Positions 56,331-64,000 of a DNA stretch of 64,000 nucleotides are shown here, piece by piece; the stretch's first letter is position 1; each line of letters begins with the position of its first letter. Below the pieces are notes generated by a model that worked only from the letters and a program-made list of their open reading frames with translations, had not been told where the DNA came from and searched no databases. Both the position numbers and the translations under genes were made by a program. The DNA lies in assembly GCA_945290265.1 (NCBI GenBank), contig CALYQW010000003.1:124001-188000 (forward strand). The letters are read 5' to 3'. This DNA is from an uncultured Erwinia sp. GTDB lineage: Bacteria; Pseudomonadota; Gammaproteobacteria; Enterobacterales; Enterobacteriaceae.

Positions 56331-57824
56331 ATGTCGCGCAATACTGACGCATCTGACGATGTACTGGTGTGGGAAAGTGGTCATCAGAAGTATAAGGAAG
56401 GCTTCTTTACCCAGCTGCAAACGGAAGAGTTCGAGCATGGCATCAATGAAGATGTGGTGCGGGCGATCTCGGCCAAACGTAATGAACCTGAGTGGATGCT
56501 GGAATTCCGCCTGAAGGCGTATGCTGCCTGGCTGGAAATGGAAGAGCCTCACTGGCTGAAAGCGAACTATAAAAAGCTGAACTATCAGGATTACAGTTAT
56601 TATTCTGCGCCTTCCTGCGGCAGTTGTGATGACAGCTGTTCATCTGAATCCGGTGCCACCCAAAGTTCTGCCGGCGAAGCCCCGGACTATCTGACGAAGG
56701 AAGTGGAAGAAGCTTTTGAGCAATTGGGTGTGCCGGTGCGTGAAGGTCAGGAAGTCGCTGTCGATGCGATTTTTGACTCGGTGTCGGTGTCTACCACCTA
56801 CCGTGACAAGCTGGCGAAAGAGGGTATTATCTTCTGCTCGTTTGGCGAAGCGATCCACGAACACCCTGAGCTGGTGAAGCAGTACCTGGGCAGCGTGGTG
56901 CCGGCAAATGATAACTTCTTTGCCGCACTGAATTCCGCCGTTGCCTCCGATGGTACCTTTGTGTATATCCCCAAAGGCGTGCGCTGTCCGATGGAGCTGT
57001 CTACCTATTTCCGCATTAACGCGGCGAAAACCGGTCAGTTTGAACGTACCATCCTGATTGCCGATGAATGCAGTTACGTCAGCTATATCGAAGGCTGCTC
57101 TGCGCCGGTGCGCGACAGCTATCAACTGCACGCTGCGGTGGTTGAAGTCATTATTCATAAAGATGCTGAAGTTAAATACTCCACTGTGCAGAACTGGTTC
57201 TCTGGCGGCGATACCGAAGGCGGCATCCTGAACTTCGTGACCAAGCGTGCGCTGTGCGAAGGCGAAAACAGTAAAATGTCCTGGACCCAGTCGGAAACCG
57301 GCTCGGCCATCACCTGGAAATACCCCAGCGTGATCCTGCGCGGTGATAATTCCATCGGTGAGTTTTTCTCCGTGGCTCTGACCAGCGGCCGTCAGCAGGC
57401 AGATACCGGCACCAAGATGATCCACATTGGTAAAAACACCAAATCGACCATTATCTCCAAAGGCATTTCAGCCGGCCGCAGTGATAACACTTATCGCGGT
57501 CTGGTAAAAATCATGCCAACGGCGACTAACGCCCGTAACTTCACCCAGTGTGATTCGATGCTGATTGGCACCGATTGTGGCGCGCACACCTTCCCCTATG
57601 TGGAAGTACGAAACAATACCGCCCAGCTGGAGCATGAAGCCACCACCTCGCGTATTGGTGAAGATCAGCTGTTCTACTGCCTGCAGCGGGGCATCAGCGA
57701 AGACGATGCGATCTCGATGATTGTGAATGGCTTCTGTAAAGACGTTTTCTCTGAACTGCCGCTGGAGTTTGCGGTAGAAGCACAGAAGCTGCTGGCGATC
57801 AGCCTGGAACACAGCGTTGGTTAA
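56331..57824 (+). CDS. sufB: Fe-S scaffold subunit SufB
   Basis: A 497-residue scaffold subunit where the nascent cluster forms with SufC and SufD. The beta-helix core contains [19 protein letters not shown] and the scaffold cysteine in [21 protein letters not shown] near residue 405. The C-terminal SufC-binding helices follow ([24 protein letters not shown]). A cysteine-rich N-terminal stretch ([12 protein letters not shown]) is as in enteric SufB. It starts five bases after the sufA stop. Confidence 0.97.
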   Translation: MSRNTDASDDVLVWESGHQKYKEGFFTQLQTEEFEHGINEDVVRAISAKRNEPEWMLEFRLKAYAAWLEMEEPHWLKANYKKLNYQDYSYYSAPSCGSCDDSCSSESGATQSSAGEAPDYLTKEVEEAFEQLGVPVREGQEVAVDAIFDSVSVSTTYRDKLAKEGIIFCSFGEAIHEHPELVKQYLGSVVPANDNFFAALNSAVASDGTFVYIPKGVRCPMELSTYFRINAAKTGQFERTILIADECSYVSYIEGCSAPVRDSYQLHAAVVEVIIHKDAEVKYSTVQNWFSGGDTEGGILNFVTKRALCEGENSKMSWTQSETGSAITWKYPSVILRGDNSIGEFFSVALTSGRQQADTGTKMIHIGKNTKSTIISKGISAGRSDNTYRGLVKIMPTATNARNFTQCDSMLIGTDCGAHTFPYVEVRNNTAQLEHEATTSRIGEDQLFYCLQRGISEDDAISMIVNGFCKDVFSELPLEFAVEAQKLLAISLEHSVG

Positions 57825-57878
57825 TGCCGCGCCACAAGAACTATCATCAATGCTTGTTAGCATTGCGAAGGAAAATCT

Positions 57879-58625
57879 ATGTTAAGAATCAAAGATCTAC
57901 AGGTCAGCGTTGAAGATAAAGCTATCCTGCGCGGAGTGAACCTTGAGATTAAACCAGGGGAAGTACATGCCATTATGGGGCCTAACGGATCGGGCAAAAG
58001 CACGCTCTCTGCTACCCTGGCGGGCCGTGAGGATTACGAAGTCACCGGCGGCTCGGTGGAATTCAAAGGCAAAGATTTGCTGGCGCTGGATCCGGAAGAA
58101 CGCGCCGGTGAAGGGGTGTTTATGGCCTTCCAGTACCCGGTAGAAATTCCGGGCGTCAGTAATCAGTTCTTCCTGCAGACCTCAGTTAATGCGGTACGCA
58201 AATATCGTCAGCAGGAGGCGCTGGATCGCTTCGACTTCCAGGATTTTATTGAAGATAAAATTCAATTGCTGAAAATGCCTGATGACCTGCTGACCCGTTC
58301 GGTTAACGTAGGTTTCTCCGGTGGTGAGAAAAAGCGCAATGATATTCTGCAAATGGCAGCGCTGGAACCAGAACTGTGTATCCTCGATGAAACTGATTCC
58401 GGTCTGGATATTGACGCGCTGAAAATCGTCTCTAACGGCGTTAACGCGCTGCGTGATGGTAAACGCTCATTTATTATCGTCACCCACTATCAGCGTATTC
58501 TTGACTACATTAAGCCGGACGTTGTCCACGTGCTGTATCAGGGCAAAATCGTGAAATCCGGGGATTTCTCGCTGGTCAAACAGTTAGAGGAGCAAGGCTA
58601 TGGCTGGCTTATCGACGAGGAGTGA
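57879..58625 (+). CDS. sufC: SufBCD complex ATPase SufC
   Basis: A 248-residue ABC-type ATPase driving the SufBCD scaffold. Walker A is GPNGSGKSTLSATLAG near residue 34, the signature region FSGGEKKRNDILQMA is near 148, and Walker B is CILDETDSGLD near 170. It overlaps the sufD start by 26 bases. Confidence 0.97.
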   Translation: MLRIKDLQVSVEDKAILRGVNLEIKPGEVHAIMGPNGSGKSTLSATLAGREDYEVTGGSVEFKGKDLLALDPEERAGEGVFMAFQYPVEIPGVSNQFFLQTSVNAVRKYRQQEALDRFDFQDFIEDKIQLLKMPDDLLTRSVNVGFSGGEKKRNDILQMAALEPELCILDETDSGLDIDALKIVSNGVNALRDGKRSFIIVTHYQRILDYIKPDVVHVLYQGKIVKSGDFSLVKQLEEQGYGWLIDEE

Positions 58626-59877
58626 GAATGCGCTGCAGCAGTGGCATCATCTCTTTGAGTCACGCGATGGTGGCCGTTCGATGCAGGCTCAGCAGCACTG
58701 GCAGCAGTTGCTGCGCAGCGGCCTGCCCACCCGTAAGCAGGAAGACTGGAAATATACGCCGCTTGACAAGCTATTCGATCATCGCTTTGTCTTCCCTCAG
58801 CCATCGGCACTGAGCGCCGGTGAGGTTAACGCGCTGGGACTGGGGCTTGATTCAGTACGTCTGGTGTTTGTTGACGGACGCTTTGACGCCGCGCTGAGCG
58901 ACAGCCAGCACGACCTGTTCAGCGTGCAGATCACCCGCGCTTCTGAGCGTCGTGAAGTGGCAGAGCCGGTGCACCCGGAAGTGTTCATGCACCTGACGGA
59001 AAGCCTGACGGAAGAAGTGACTACCGTACGTCTGGCCCGGGGCAAGGCGGCACCGCGTCCGCTGTACCTGCTGCATATCAGCAGTGGCAGCAACAGCGGA
59101 GAAATGCACACCAGCCACTACCGTCATCATCTGCAGCTGGATGAAGCGGCAGAAGCCACGGTGATTGAGCACTATGTCAGTCTCAATGAACACAGCCATT
59201 TTACCGGTGCGCGCCTGACCGCTGAAGTTGGCAATAATGCCCGCCTCAATCACTTCAAGCTGTGCTTTGAAACCGCCAGCAGCTATCACTTTGCTCACAA
59301 CGACCTGATCCTCGGCCGTGACGTCAAGGTACAGAGCCACAGTTTCCTGCTGGGTGCCGGTCTGACCCGTCACAATACCAGTAGCCAGCTGAACGGTGAG
59401 GGCAGTGAGCTGGTGATGAACAGCCTGATGCTGCCGGTGGAAAAAGAAGTGTGCGACAGTCGCAGCTATCTGGAGCATAACAAGGGCCACTGTCAAAGCC
59501 GTCAGCTGCATAAAACCATTGTGCGTGACAGCGCGCGGGCGGTCTTTAACGGCCTGATTAAAGTGGCAAAACACGCGCTGAAAACTGACGGTCAGATGAA
59601 CAACAACAATCTGTTGTTAGGCCGTCTGGCGGAAGTTGATACCAAGCCTCAGCTGGAAATTTACGCCGATGATGTCAAGTGTGGTCACGGTGCCACGGTT
59701 GGACGTATTGATGAAGAACAGATGTTCTACCTGCGCGCGCGCGGCATTGATGAAGCTGCTGCACAGCGCATGATTATTTACGCTTTTGCTGCCGAGCTGA
59801 CCGAAGCCATCACTGATGCCACGCTCCGAGAGGCGGTGATGCAGCGTATTGCCCAGCGTTTCCCGGGAGGGATGTAA
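58600..59877 (+). CDS. sufD: Fe-S scaffold subunit SufD
   Basis: A 425-residue partner of SufB in the scaffold. [20 protein letters not shown] is the usual N-terminus, [12 protein letters not shown] the conserved early motif, and the beta-helix ends in [35 protein letters not shown], containing the conserved histidine (H in CGHGAT). Translation is coupled: ATG inside the sufC end, and its stop shares one base with the sufS start (TAATG). Confidence 0.96.
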   Translation: MAGLSTRSENALQQWHHLFESRDGGRSMQAQQHWQQLLRSGLPTRKQEDWKYTPLDKLFDHRFVFPQPSALSAGEVNALGLGLDSVRLVFVDGRFDAALSDSQHDLFSVQITRASERREVAEPVHPEVFMHLTESLTEEVTTVRLARGKAAPRPLYLLHISSGSNSGEMHTSHYRHHLQLDEAAEATVIEHYVSLNEHSHFTGARLTAEVGNNARLNHFKLCFETASSYHFAHNDLILGRDVKVQSHSFLLGAGLTRHNTSSQLNGEGSELVMNSLMLPVEKEVCDSRSYLEHNKGHCQSRQLHKTIVRDSARAVFNGLIKVAKHALKTDGQMNNNNLLLGRLAEVDTKPQLEIYADDVKCGHGATVGRIDEEQMFYLRARGIDEAAAQRMIIYAFAAELTEAITDATLREAVMQRIAQRFPGGM

Positions 59878-61100
59878 TGACTTTCGATCCGGCACGCATC
59901 AGAGCCGATTTTCCGTTGCTGGCGCGGGAGGTCAACGGGCAACCTTTGGCCTACCTCGACAGTGCCGCCAGCGCGCAAAAACCGCAGGTGGTGATTGATG
60001 CAGAATGCAGTTTCTATCAGCAGGGTTATGCGGCGGTGCACCGGGGGATCCATACCCTTAGCGCCGAGGCGACCAGCGAAATGGAAAAGGTGCGTCAACA
60101 GGCGGCGGACTTCCTTAATGCGGCGTCCGCGGAAGAAATTGTCTTTGTCAAAGGCACCACTGAAGCCATCAATCTGGTGGCGAACAGCTGGGGTGGCAGC
60201 ACGCTACAGCCGGGTGACAATATTATTGTTACCGAAATGGAGCACCACGCCAATATCGTCCCCTGGCAGATGGTGGCTGCGCGTACCGGTGCGGAAGTGC
60301 GCTTTATACCCATCACCGACAGCGGCGAACTGGATCTCTCCACGCTGCCACAGCTGATGGACAGCCGTACCCGCATGCTGGCAGTGACCCAGGTGTCCAA
60401 CGTGCTGGGCACGGAAAATCCGGTAAAACAGCTGGTGGCACAGGCGAAAGCGGCTGGTGTTGCCACCCTGATTGATGGTGCCCAGGCGGTAATGCATCAC
60501 CCGGTGGATGTTCAGGATCTGAACTGTGATTTTTATGCCTTCTCTGCGCATAAAATCTATGGTCCTACCGGTATCGGGGTTCTGTATGGTCGTAAGGCGC
60601 TGCTAAATCAGATGCCACCCTGGGAAGGCGGCGGGGCAATGATCGCCACCGTCAGCCTGACGGCCGGAACCACCTATGCTGCAGCACCGTGGCGCTTTGA
60701 GGCGGGTTCCCCCAACACGGCAGCCATAATTGGTATGGGCGCTGCGCTGCGCTATGTCAGCGATATCGGGCTGGAGGCGATCTGTCTGCGGGAACGGGCG
60801 CTGATGTGTTATGCGCTGGGTAAACTCTCCACGGTGCCGGATTTGACGATTTACGGCCCGGCTCAGCGTTCCGGGGTGATTGCCTTTAATCTTGGGAAGC
60901 ACCATGCGTTTGACGTCGGCAGCTTCCTCGATCAGTACGGGATCGCCATTCGTACCGGCCATCACTGTGCGATGCCCTTAATGCAGCATTATCACGTGCC
61001 GGCAATGTGTCGTGCTTCCTTTGTGTTATATAACGCCGAAGAAGAAGTTGATCGCCTAGTTAGTGGTTTAATCCGCATCCAGCGCCTGCTGGGCGGCTGA
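59877..61100 (+). CDS. sufS: Cysteine desulfurase SufS
   Basis: A 407-residue PLP-dependent class V enzyme that takes sulfur from cysteine for cluster assembly. The PLP lysine is in [20 protein letters not shown] (near residue 226), and the persulfide cysteine in [14 protein letters not shown] (near 364). Group II desulfurase layout and length are normal. It passes sulfur to SufE, encoded downstream. Confidence 0.97.
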   Translation: MTFDPARIRADFPLLAREVNGQPLAYLDSAASAQKPQVVIDAECSFYQQGYAAVHRGIHTLSAEATSEMEKVRQQAADFLNAASAEEIVFVKGTTEAINLVANSWGGSTLQPGDNIIVTEMEHHANIVPWQMVAARTGAEVRFIPITDSGELDLSTLPQLMDSRTRMLAVTQVSNVLGTENPVKQLVAQAKAAGVATLIDGAQAVMHHPVDVQDLNCDFYAFSAHKIYGPTGIGVLYGRKALLNQMPPWEGGGAMIATVSLTAGTTYAAAPWRFEAGSPNTAAIIGMGAALRYVSDIGLEAICLRERALMCYALGKLSTVPDLTIYGPAQRSGVIAFNLGKHHAFDVGSFLDQYGIAIRTGHHCAMPLMQHYHVPAMCRASFVLYNAEEEVDRLVSGLIRIQRLLGG

Positions 61101-61130
61101 GTCTGTATAGTGGTGTTTCTTGCTATCCCA

Positions 61131-61158
61131 TAAGGGCGAGGCTTTGACCTCGCCCTTA
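61131..61158. repeat. Intercistronic hairpin between sufS and sufE
   Basis: Perfect 11-base stem TAAGGGCGAGG/CCTCGCCCTTA with a 6-base loop, in the 162-base gap between sufS and sufE. No T-run follows, so it may be a processing or attenuation element rather than a full terminator. Confidence 0.8.
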
Positions 61159-61262
61159 AGCTAATCTGGACGGTGTATTTCAGCATTATGGTAGCCAGGC
61201 TTCAACAAACCTGCCTGCTGAGATAAGCTGTCAGTTCAGTAATAATTTTAAGTGAGGATGTA

Positions 61263-61688
61263 ATGGCAACGTTGCCAGATAGAGACAAGCTGGTGCGCAA
61301 CTTCAAGCGCTGTGCCAACCAGGAAGAGCGTTATCTGTACATCATCGAGCTGGGAGGTCGTTTGTCACCCGCCACTGAGGCGCTGCACCAGCCAGAGCAT
61401 GTCATTCCCGGCTGTCAGAGCCAGGTGTGGATTGTGGTCAGTCGCAGTGAGAACGGCACAGTCGCGCTGCAGGGAGACAGTGATGCGGTGCTGGTGAAGG
61501 GGTTGATCGCCATTGTGTTCGCGCTCTATCAGGGCATGACGCCACAGCAGATTGTAGAGTTTGACGTGCGCCCCTGGTTTGATCAGCTGTTACTGACCCG
61601 TCAGCTGACGCCATCACGTTCACAAGGACTGGAAGCGATGATCCGCGCTATCCGTCAGCAGGCGGCGCTACTGGTACCGCAGCCTTAA
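61263..61688 (+). CDS. sufE: Sulfur acceptor SufE
   Basis: A 141-residue partner that accepts persulfide sulfur from SufS and hands it to SufB. The acceptor cysteine is C51-like in [11 protein letters not shown] near residue 53. [25 protein letters not shown] and the tail [17 protein letters not shown] are typical. A separate ribosome-binding site (GTGAGGATGTA) is present. Unlike E. coli, no L,D-transpeptidase (ldtE) gene lies between it and lpp. Confidence 0.96.
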   Translation: MATLPDRDKLVRNFKRCANQEERYLYIIELGGRLSPATEALHQPEHVIPGCQSQVWIVVSRSENGTVALQGDSDAVLVKGLIAIVFALYQGMTPQQIVEFDVRPWFDQLLLTRQLTPSRSQGLEAMIRAIRQQAALLVPQP

Positions 61689-61713
61689 TCTCGCGGTGAC
61701 ACAAATAGCAGGC

Positions 61714-61744
61714 AAAAAAAATGGCGCTTTACGCGCCATTTTTT
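61714..61744. terminator. Bidirectional terminator between sufE and lpp
   Basis: AAAATGGCGC/GCGCCATTTT-type stem with 5-base loop, flanked by A-run on one side and T-run on the other, so it can end both convergent transcripts. Confidence 0.93.
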
Positions 61745-61757
61745 GTTACCAGAACTC

Positions 61758-61994
61758 TTACTTACGGTAAGAGTGAGCCTGGTTGTCCAGACGCTGGTTA
61801 GCGCGAGCTGCATCTTCTTTAGCAGCCTGAACGTCAGTGCGAACTGCCTGAACGTCGTTGCTCAGCTGGTCAACTTTGGTGTTCAGAGTCTGAACATCAG
61901 AAGACAGCTGGTCGATTTTAGCGTTGCCTGAGCAACCAGCCAGCAGAGTTGAACCCAGGATTACCGCGCCCAGAACCAGTTTAGTACGATTCAT
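61758..61994 (-). CDS. lpp: Major outer-membrane lipoprotein Lpp (Braun)
   Basis: A 78-residue lipoprotein linking outer membrane and peptidoglycan. [21 protein letters not shown] gives the lipobox with C21. The mature helix is made of alanine/leucine heptads ([30 protein letters not shown]) for trimerisation, and the C-terminal YRK provides the lysine attached to diaminopimelate. It is essentially the E. coli protein. Highly expressed by a strong promoter. Confidence 0.98.
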   Translation of the reverse strand: MNRTKLVLGAVILGSTLLAGCSGNAKIDQLSSDVQTLNTKVDQLSNDVQAVRTDVQAAKEDAARANQRLDNQAHSYRK

Positions 61995-62031
61995 TATAAA
62001 TACCCTCTAGATTGAGTTAATTTCTGTGTAG

Positions 62032-62075
62032 CGTTACAAGTATTACACAAAGTTTTTTCTAATGAGAATATTTTT
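62032..62075 (-). promoter_or_regulatory. lpp promoter
   Basis: Minus-strand CTTTGTGTAATACTTGTAAC follows E. coli lpp exactly, with -10 TAATACT (62039-62045), an AT-rich upstream stretch and a start near 62032 (GCTACA). Confidence 0.85.
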
Positions 62076-62248
62076 TTAAAAGAGAGGGGGGTAAATCGGT
62101 GCGTTCGCTCAAAGAAGCACCGGGTTCAGGAATGAAATGAAAAAAATCTGTGAAAACAGGTGATTTTAATCAGAAATCTCTCAGTTTACATACGCTGAAA
62201 AACGTGGTTTTTCAGAAAAAATAAGTTTAGTGGGGCGGAAAAGAGCAC

Positions 62249-62272
62249 AAAAAAAGCGCCCCTGAGAGCGCT
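62249..62272 (-). terminator. Terminator of pykF
   Basis: On the minus strand AGCGC pairs with GCGCT around an 8-base loop, followed by seven T. Confidence 0.85.
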
Positions 62273-62299
62273 GTTAAATAACGTACAGAAATGGATGCA

Positions 62300-63712
62300 T
62301 TACAGCACGTGAACGGAAGCCGTATTGGTGGTGCCACTCGGCACCAGCGCACCGGATACCATCACCACCACATCACCTTTCTGGCAGTAACCGCTGGCCA
62401 GCGCCGCTTCTTTACCCAGACGATAGAAATCATCGGTAGAGGCAATCTCACGGGTAACCGTGGTTTCAACGCCTTTAGTCAGCAGCAGCTGACGAGCGGT
62501 CTGTTCATTGGTGGTCAGCGCCAGGATGGTGGCATGTGGGAAGTACTTACGAATAGACTTCGCTGATTTACCGCCTTCTGTTGCCACCACAATCAGCGGT
62601 GCTTCAAGTTTCTCAGCGGTCTCTACCGCACCACGGCAGACGGCTTCGGTAATGCGCATTTTGCGGCTGTCATGCTGAGTATCAATGCGGCTTTTCATCA
62701 CGCGATCGGTACGCTGGCAGATGGTGGCCATAATTGTCACGGTTTCCAGCGGGTATTTTCCCTTGGCGCTTTCACCGGACAACATAACCGCATCAGTGCC
62801 ATCGAGAATGGCGTTAGCCACATCACCGGCTTCGGCACGGGTAGGGCGTGGGTTTTTAATCATTGAATCCAGCATCTGGGTCGCGGTGATCACCACTTTA
62901 CGCGCGCGGTTACACTTCTTGATCATCATTTTCTGCGCAAAAATAACTTCTTCTACCGGGATCTCAACCCCCAGATCGCCACGCGCCACCATGATACCGT
63001 CAGAGGCATCGAGGATTTCGTCAAAGTTGTTCAGACCTTCCTGGTTTTCGATCTTGGAGATAATCTGGATATGCTTACCGCCGTGGGCTTGCAGATGCTC
63101 GCGGATTTCGATCACGTCAGAGCGCTTGCGAATAAAGGAAGCGGCAACAAAGTCTACTCCCTGTTCGCAGCCAAAAATCAGGTCGCGTTTGTCTTTATCC
63201 GCCAGTGCAGGCAGCTGGATATTAACGCCTGGAAGGTTAACCCCTTTGTTCTCACCCAGTTCACCGTTGTTCAGTACCTTACAGACGACGGTACTTTCGG
63301 TGACTTCGGTGACTTCCATTCCAATCAGGCCATCGTCAACCAGTACGGTATTACCGATTTTCAGGTCAGCCGCAAAGCCAGGGTAGGTTACAGCCACGCG
63401 CTGGTTATTACCGATCACCGACTGCTCAGTGGTAAAGGTAAAGGTCTGACCCGCTTTCAGCGTCACATCATTGCCGCCTTCCAGCTTCATGGTCCGAATT
63501 TCAGGGCCTTTGGTATCCAGCAGGATCGCCGCCTGTTGACCGGTTTTGGCGGTCACTGCGCGCAGATTAGCAATACGCTGACCGTGTTCGGCGTAGTCGC
63601 CGTGAGAAAAGTTAAGACGCATTACATTCATGCCCGCATTAAGCAGGGCACCCAGCATTTCTTCGGACTCAGTTTTCGGGCCGATAGTACATACGATTTT
63701 GGTCTTTTTCAT
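62300..63712 (-). CDS. pykF: Pyruvate kinase I (fructose 1,6-bisphosphate activated)
   Basis: A 470-residue glycolytic enzyme making pyruvate and ATP from PEP and ADP, same length as E. coli Pyk[68 protein letters not shown] (catalytic lysine and Mg ligands) and [19 protein letters not shown] are diagnostic. The C-terminal effector domain is complete. In E. coli Cra represses it, and a Cra-like site lies upstream. Confidence 0.98.
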   Translation of the reverse strand: MKKTKIVCTIGPKTESEEMLGALLNAGMNVMRLNFSHGDYAEHGQRIANLRAVTAKTGQQAAILLDTKGPEIRTMKLEGGNDVTLKAGQTFTFTTEQSVIGNNQRVAVTYPGFAADLKIGNTVLVDDGLIGMEVTEVTESTVVCKVLNNGELGENKGVNLPGVNIQLPALADKDKRDLIFGCEQGVDFVAASFIRKRSDVIEIREHLQAHGGKHIQIISKIENQEGLNNFDEILDASDGIMVARGDLGVEIPVEEVIFAQKMMIKKCNRARKVVITATQMLDSMIKNPRPTRAEAGDVANAILDGTDAVMLSGESAKGKYPLETVTIMATICQRTDRVMKSRIDTQHDSRKMRITEAVCRGAVETAEKLEAPLIVVATEGGKSAKSIRKYFPHATILALTTNEQTARQLLLTKGVETTVTREIASTDDFYRLGKEAALASGYCQKGDVVVMVSGALVPSGTTNTASVHVL

Positions 63713-63925
63713 GACGTTTTATCTGTTTAAGTTGTGAATGATAATAAATTTGAGTTCCGCCGGCCTGACCCGCGGGAAGGAAATGAAGTGCTGCAGATGT
63801 AGTCAGTATCGCGCAGGCGTTATTGTCATAAACAGGACAGACAGGACGAACCGGGGTGTGGTTTCGTGATCGGTGCACGGGATGTGCACATCTGGCGCAG
63901 GAGCTGCACGGGGTGTCTGCCATTC

Positions 63926-63939
63926 GCTGAAACCATTCA
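63926..63939. promoter_or_regulatory. Cra (FruR)-like site upstream of pykF
   Basis: GCTGAAACCATTCA matches the Cra consensus GCTGAA-N-CG-N-TTCA at all but one defined position. It lies about 215-230 bases before the pykF start. Confidence 0.65.
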
Positions 63940-64000
63940 AGTTGGACAACGACCAGTATTATAGTCCCTGCGCAGGCGAAAACCAATCAAAAAGCGTAAC

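Overview
The window reads as enterobacterial chromosome. Gene content and the closeness of the housekeeping proteins to E. coli counterparts suggest the Erwiniaceae (Erwinia/Pantoea lineage). This placement comes from remembered family similarity and synteny, not from a database search. Most genes are densely packed core genes of the E. coli ydi/suf neighbourhood (spy-cho-nadE-osmE, tcyP-ydjM-hxpB-yniB, thrS-infC-rpmI-rplT-pheM-pheST-ihfA, nlpC-selO, ppsR/ppsA, rprA, ydiK-ydiJ, sufABCDSE, lpp, pykF). Accessory segments interrupt them.

Region by region: 1-1432 is the AT-rich end of a surface-polysaccharide cluster (partial WbsX/GH99-like protein and a family 2 glycosyltransferase). At 1642-2900 lie a 2,3-butanediol dehydrogenase gene and what looks like a sigma-54 promoter with upstream activator repeats. 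At 3487-6054 is an AT-rich gene for an enhancin-like M60 metalloprotease. At 6240-8275 are tRNA-Asn, a truncated nac and an intact cbl. At 8339-13605 are a tandem-GNAT protein and a minus-strand cluster: GT8 glycosyltransferase, aldonolactone oxidase, an unrecognised protein and a flavin monooxygenase. At 13690-14390 two copies of an intergenic repeat sit head to head; their hairpins keep their shape while their sequence changes. Next come chaA, an orphan scrK-type fructokinase, a rhodanese and an MFS transporter. The 20-31 kb stretch is mostly conserved core, broken at 24.2-25.3 kb by a decayed polymorphic-toxin gene with an intact small gene downstream, probably its immunity gene.

From 31.8 to 39.1 kb runs the translation operon with its regulatory devices: the thrS tRNA-mimic operator, the AUU start of infC, the pheM attenuator and terminators. 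The btuCED genes that E. coli has between ihfA and nlpC are absent; a small coiled-coil membrane protein is there instead. A hmuSTUV haem uptake operon under a strong Fur box occupies the space where E. coli has aroH and hemP. The sRNA RprA lies downstream of ppsA. Beside it, an AraC regulator and a sugar isomerase both lack their 5' parts and meet at one junction, as if a deletion removed the middle of a divergent gene pair.

Iron is a recurring theme: candidate Fur boxes precede hmuS, an orphan siderophore-type binding protein, the flavin monooxygenase and an unrecognised 134-residue helical protein just upstream of the suf operon. Carbon flux is the other: Cra-like sites precede both ppsA and pykF, which catalyse opposing steps between pyruvate and PEP. 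SOS boxes precede cho and probably ydjM.
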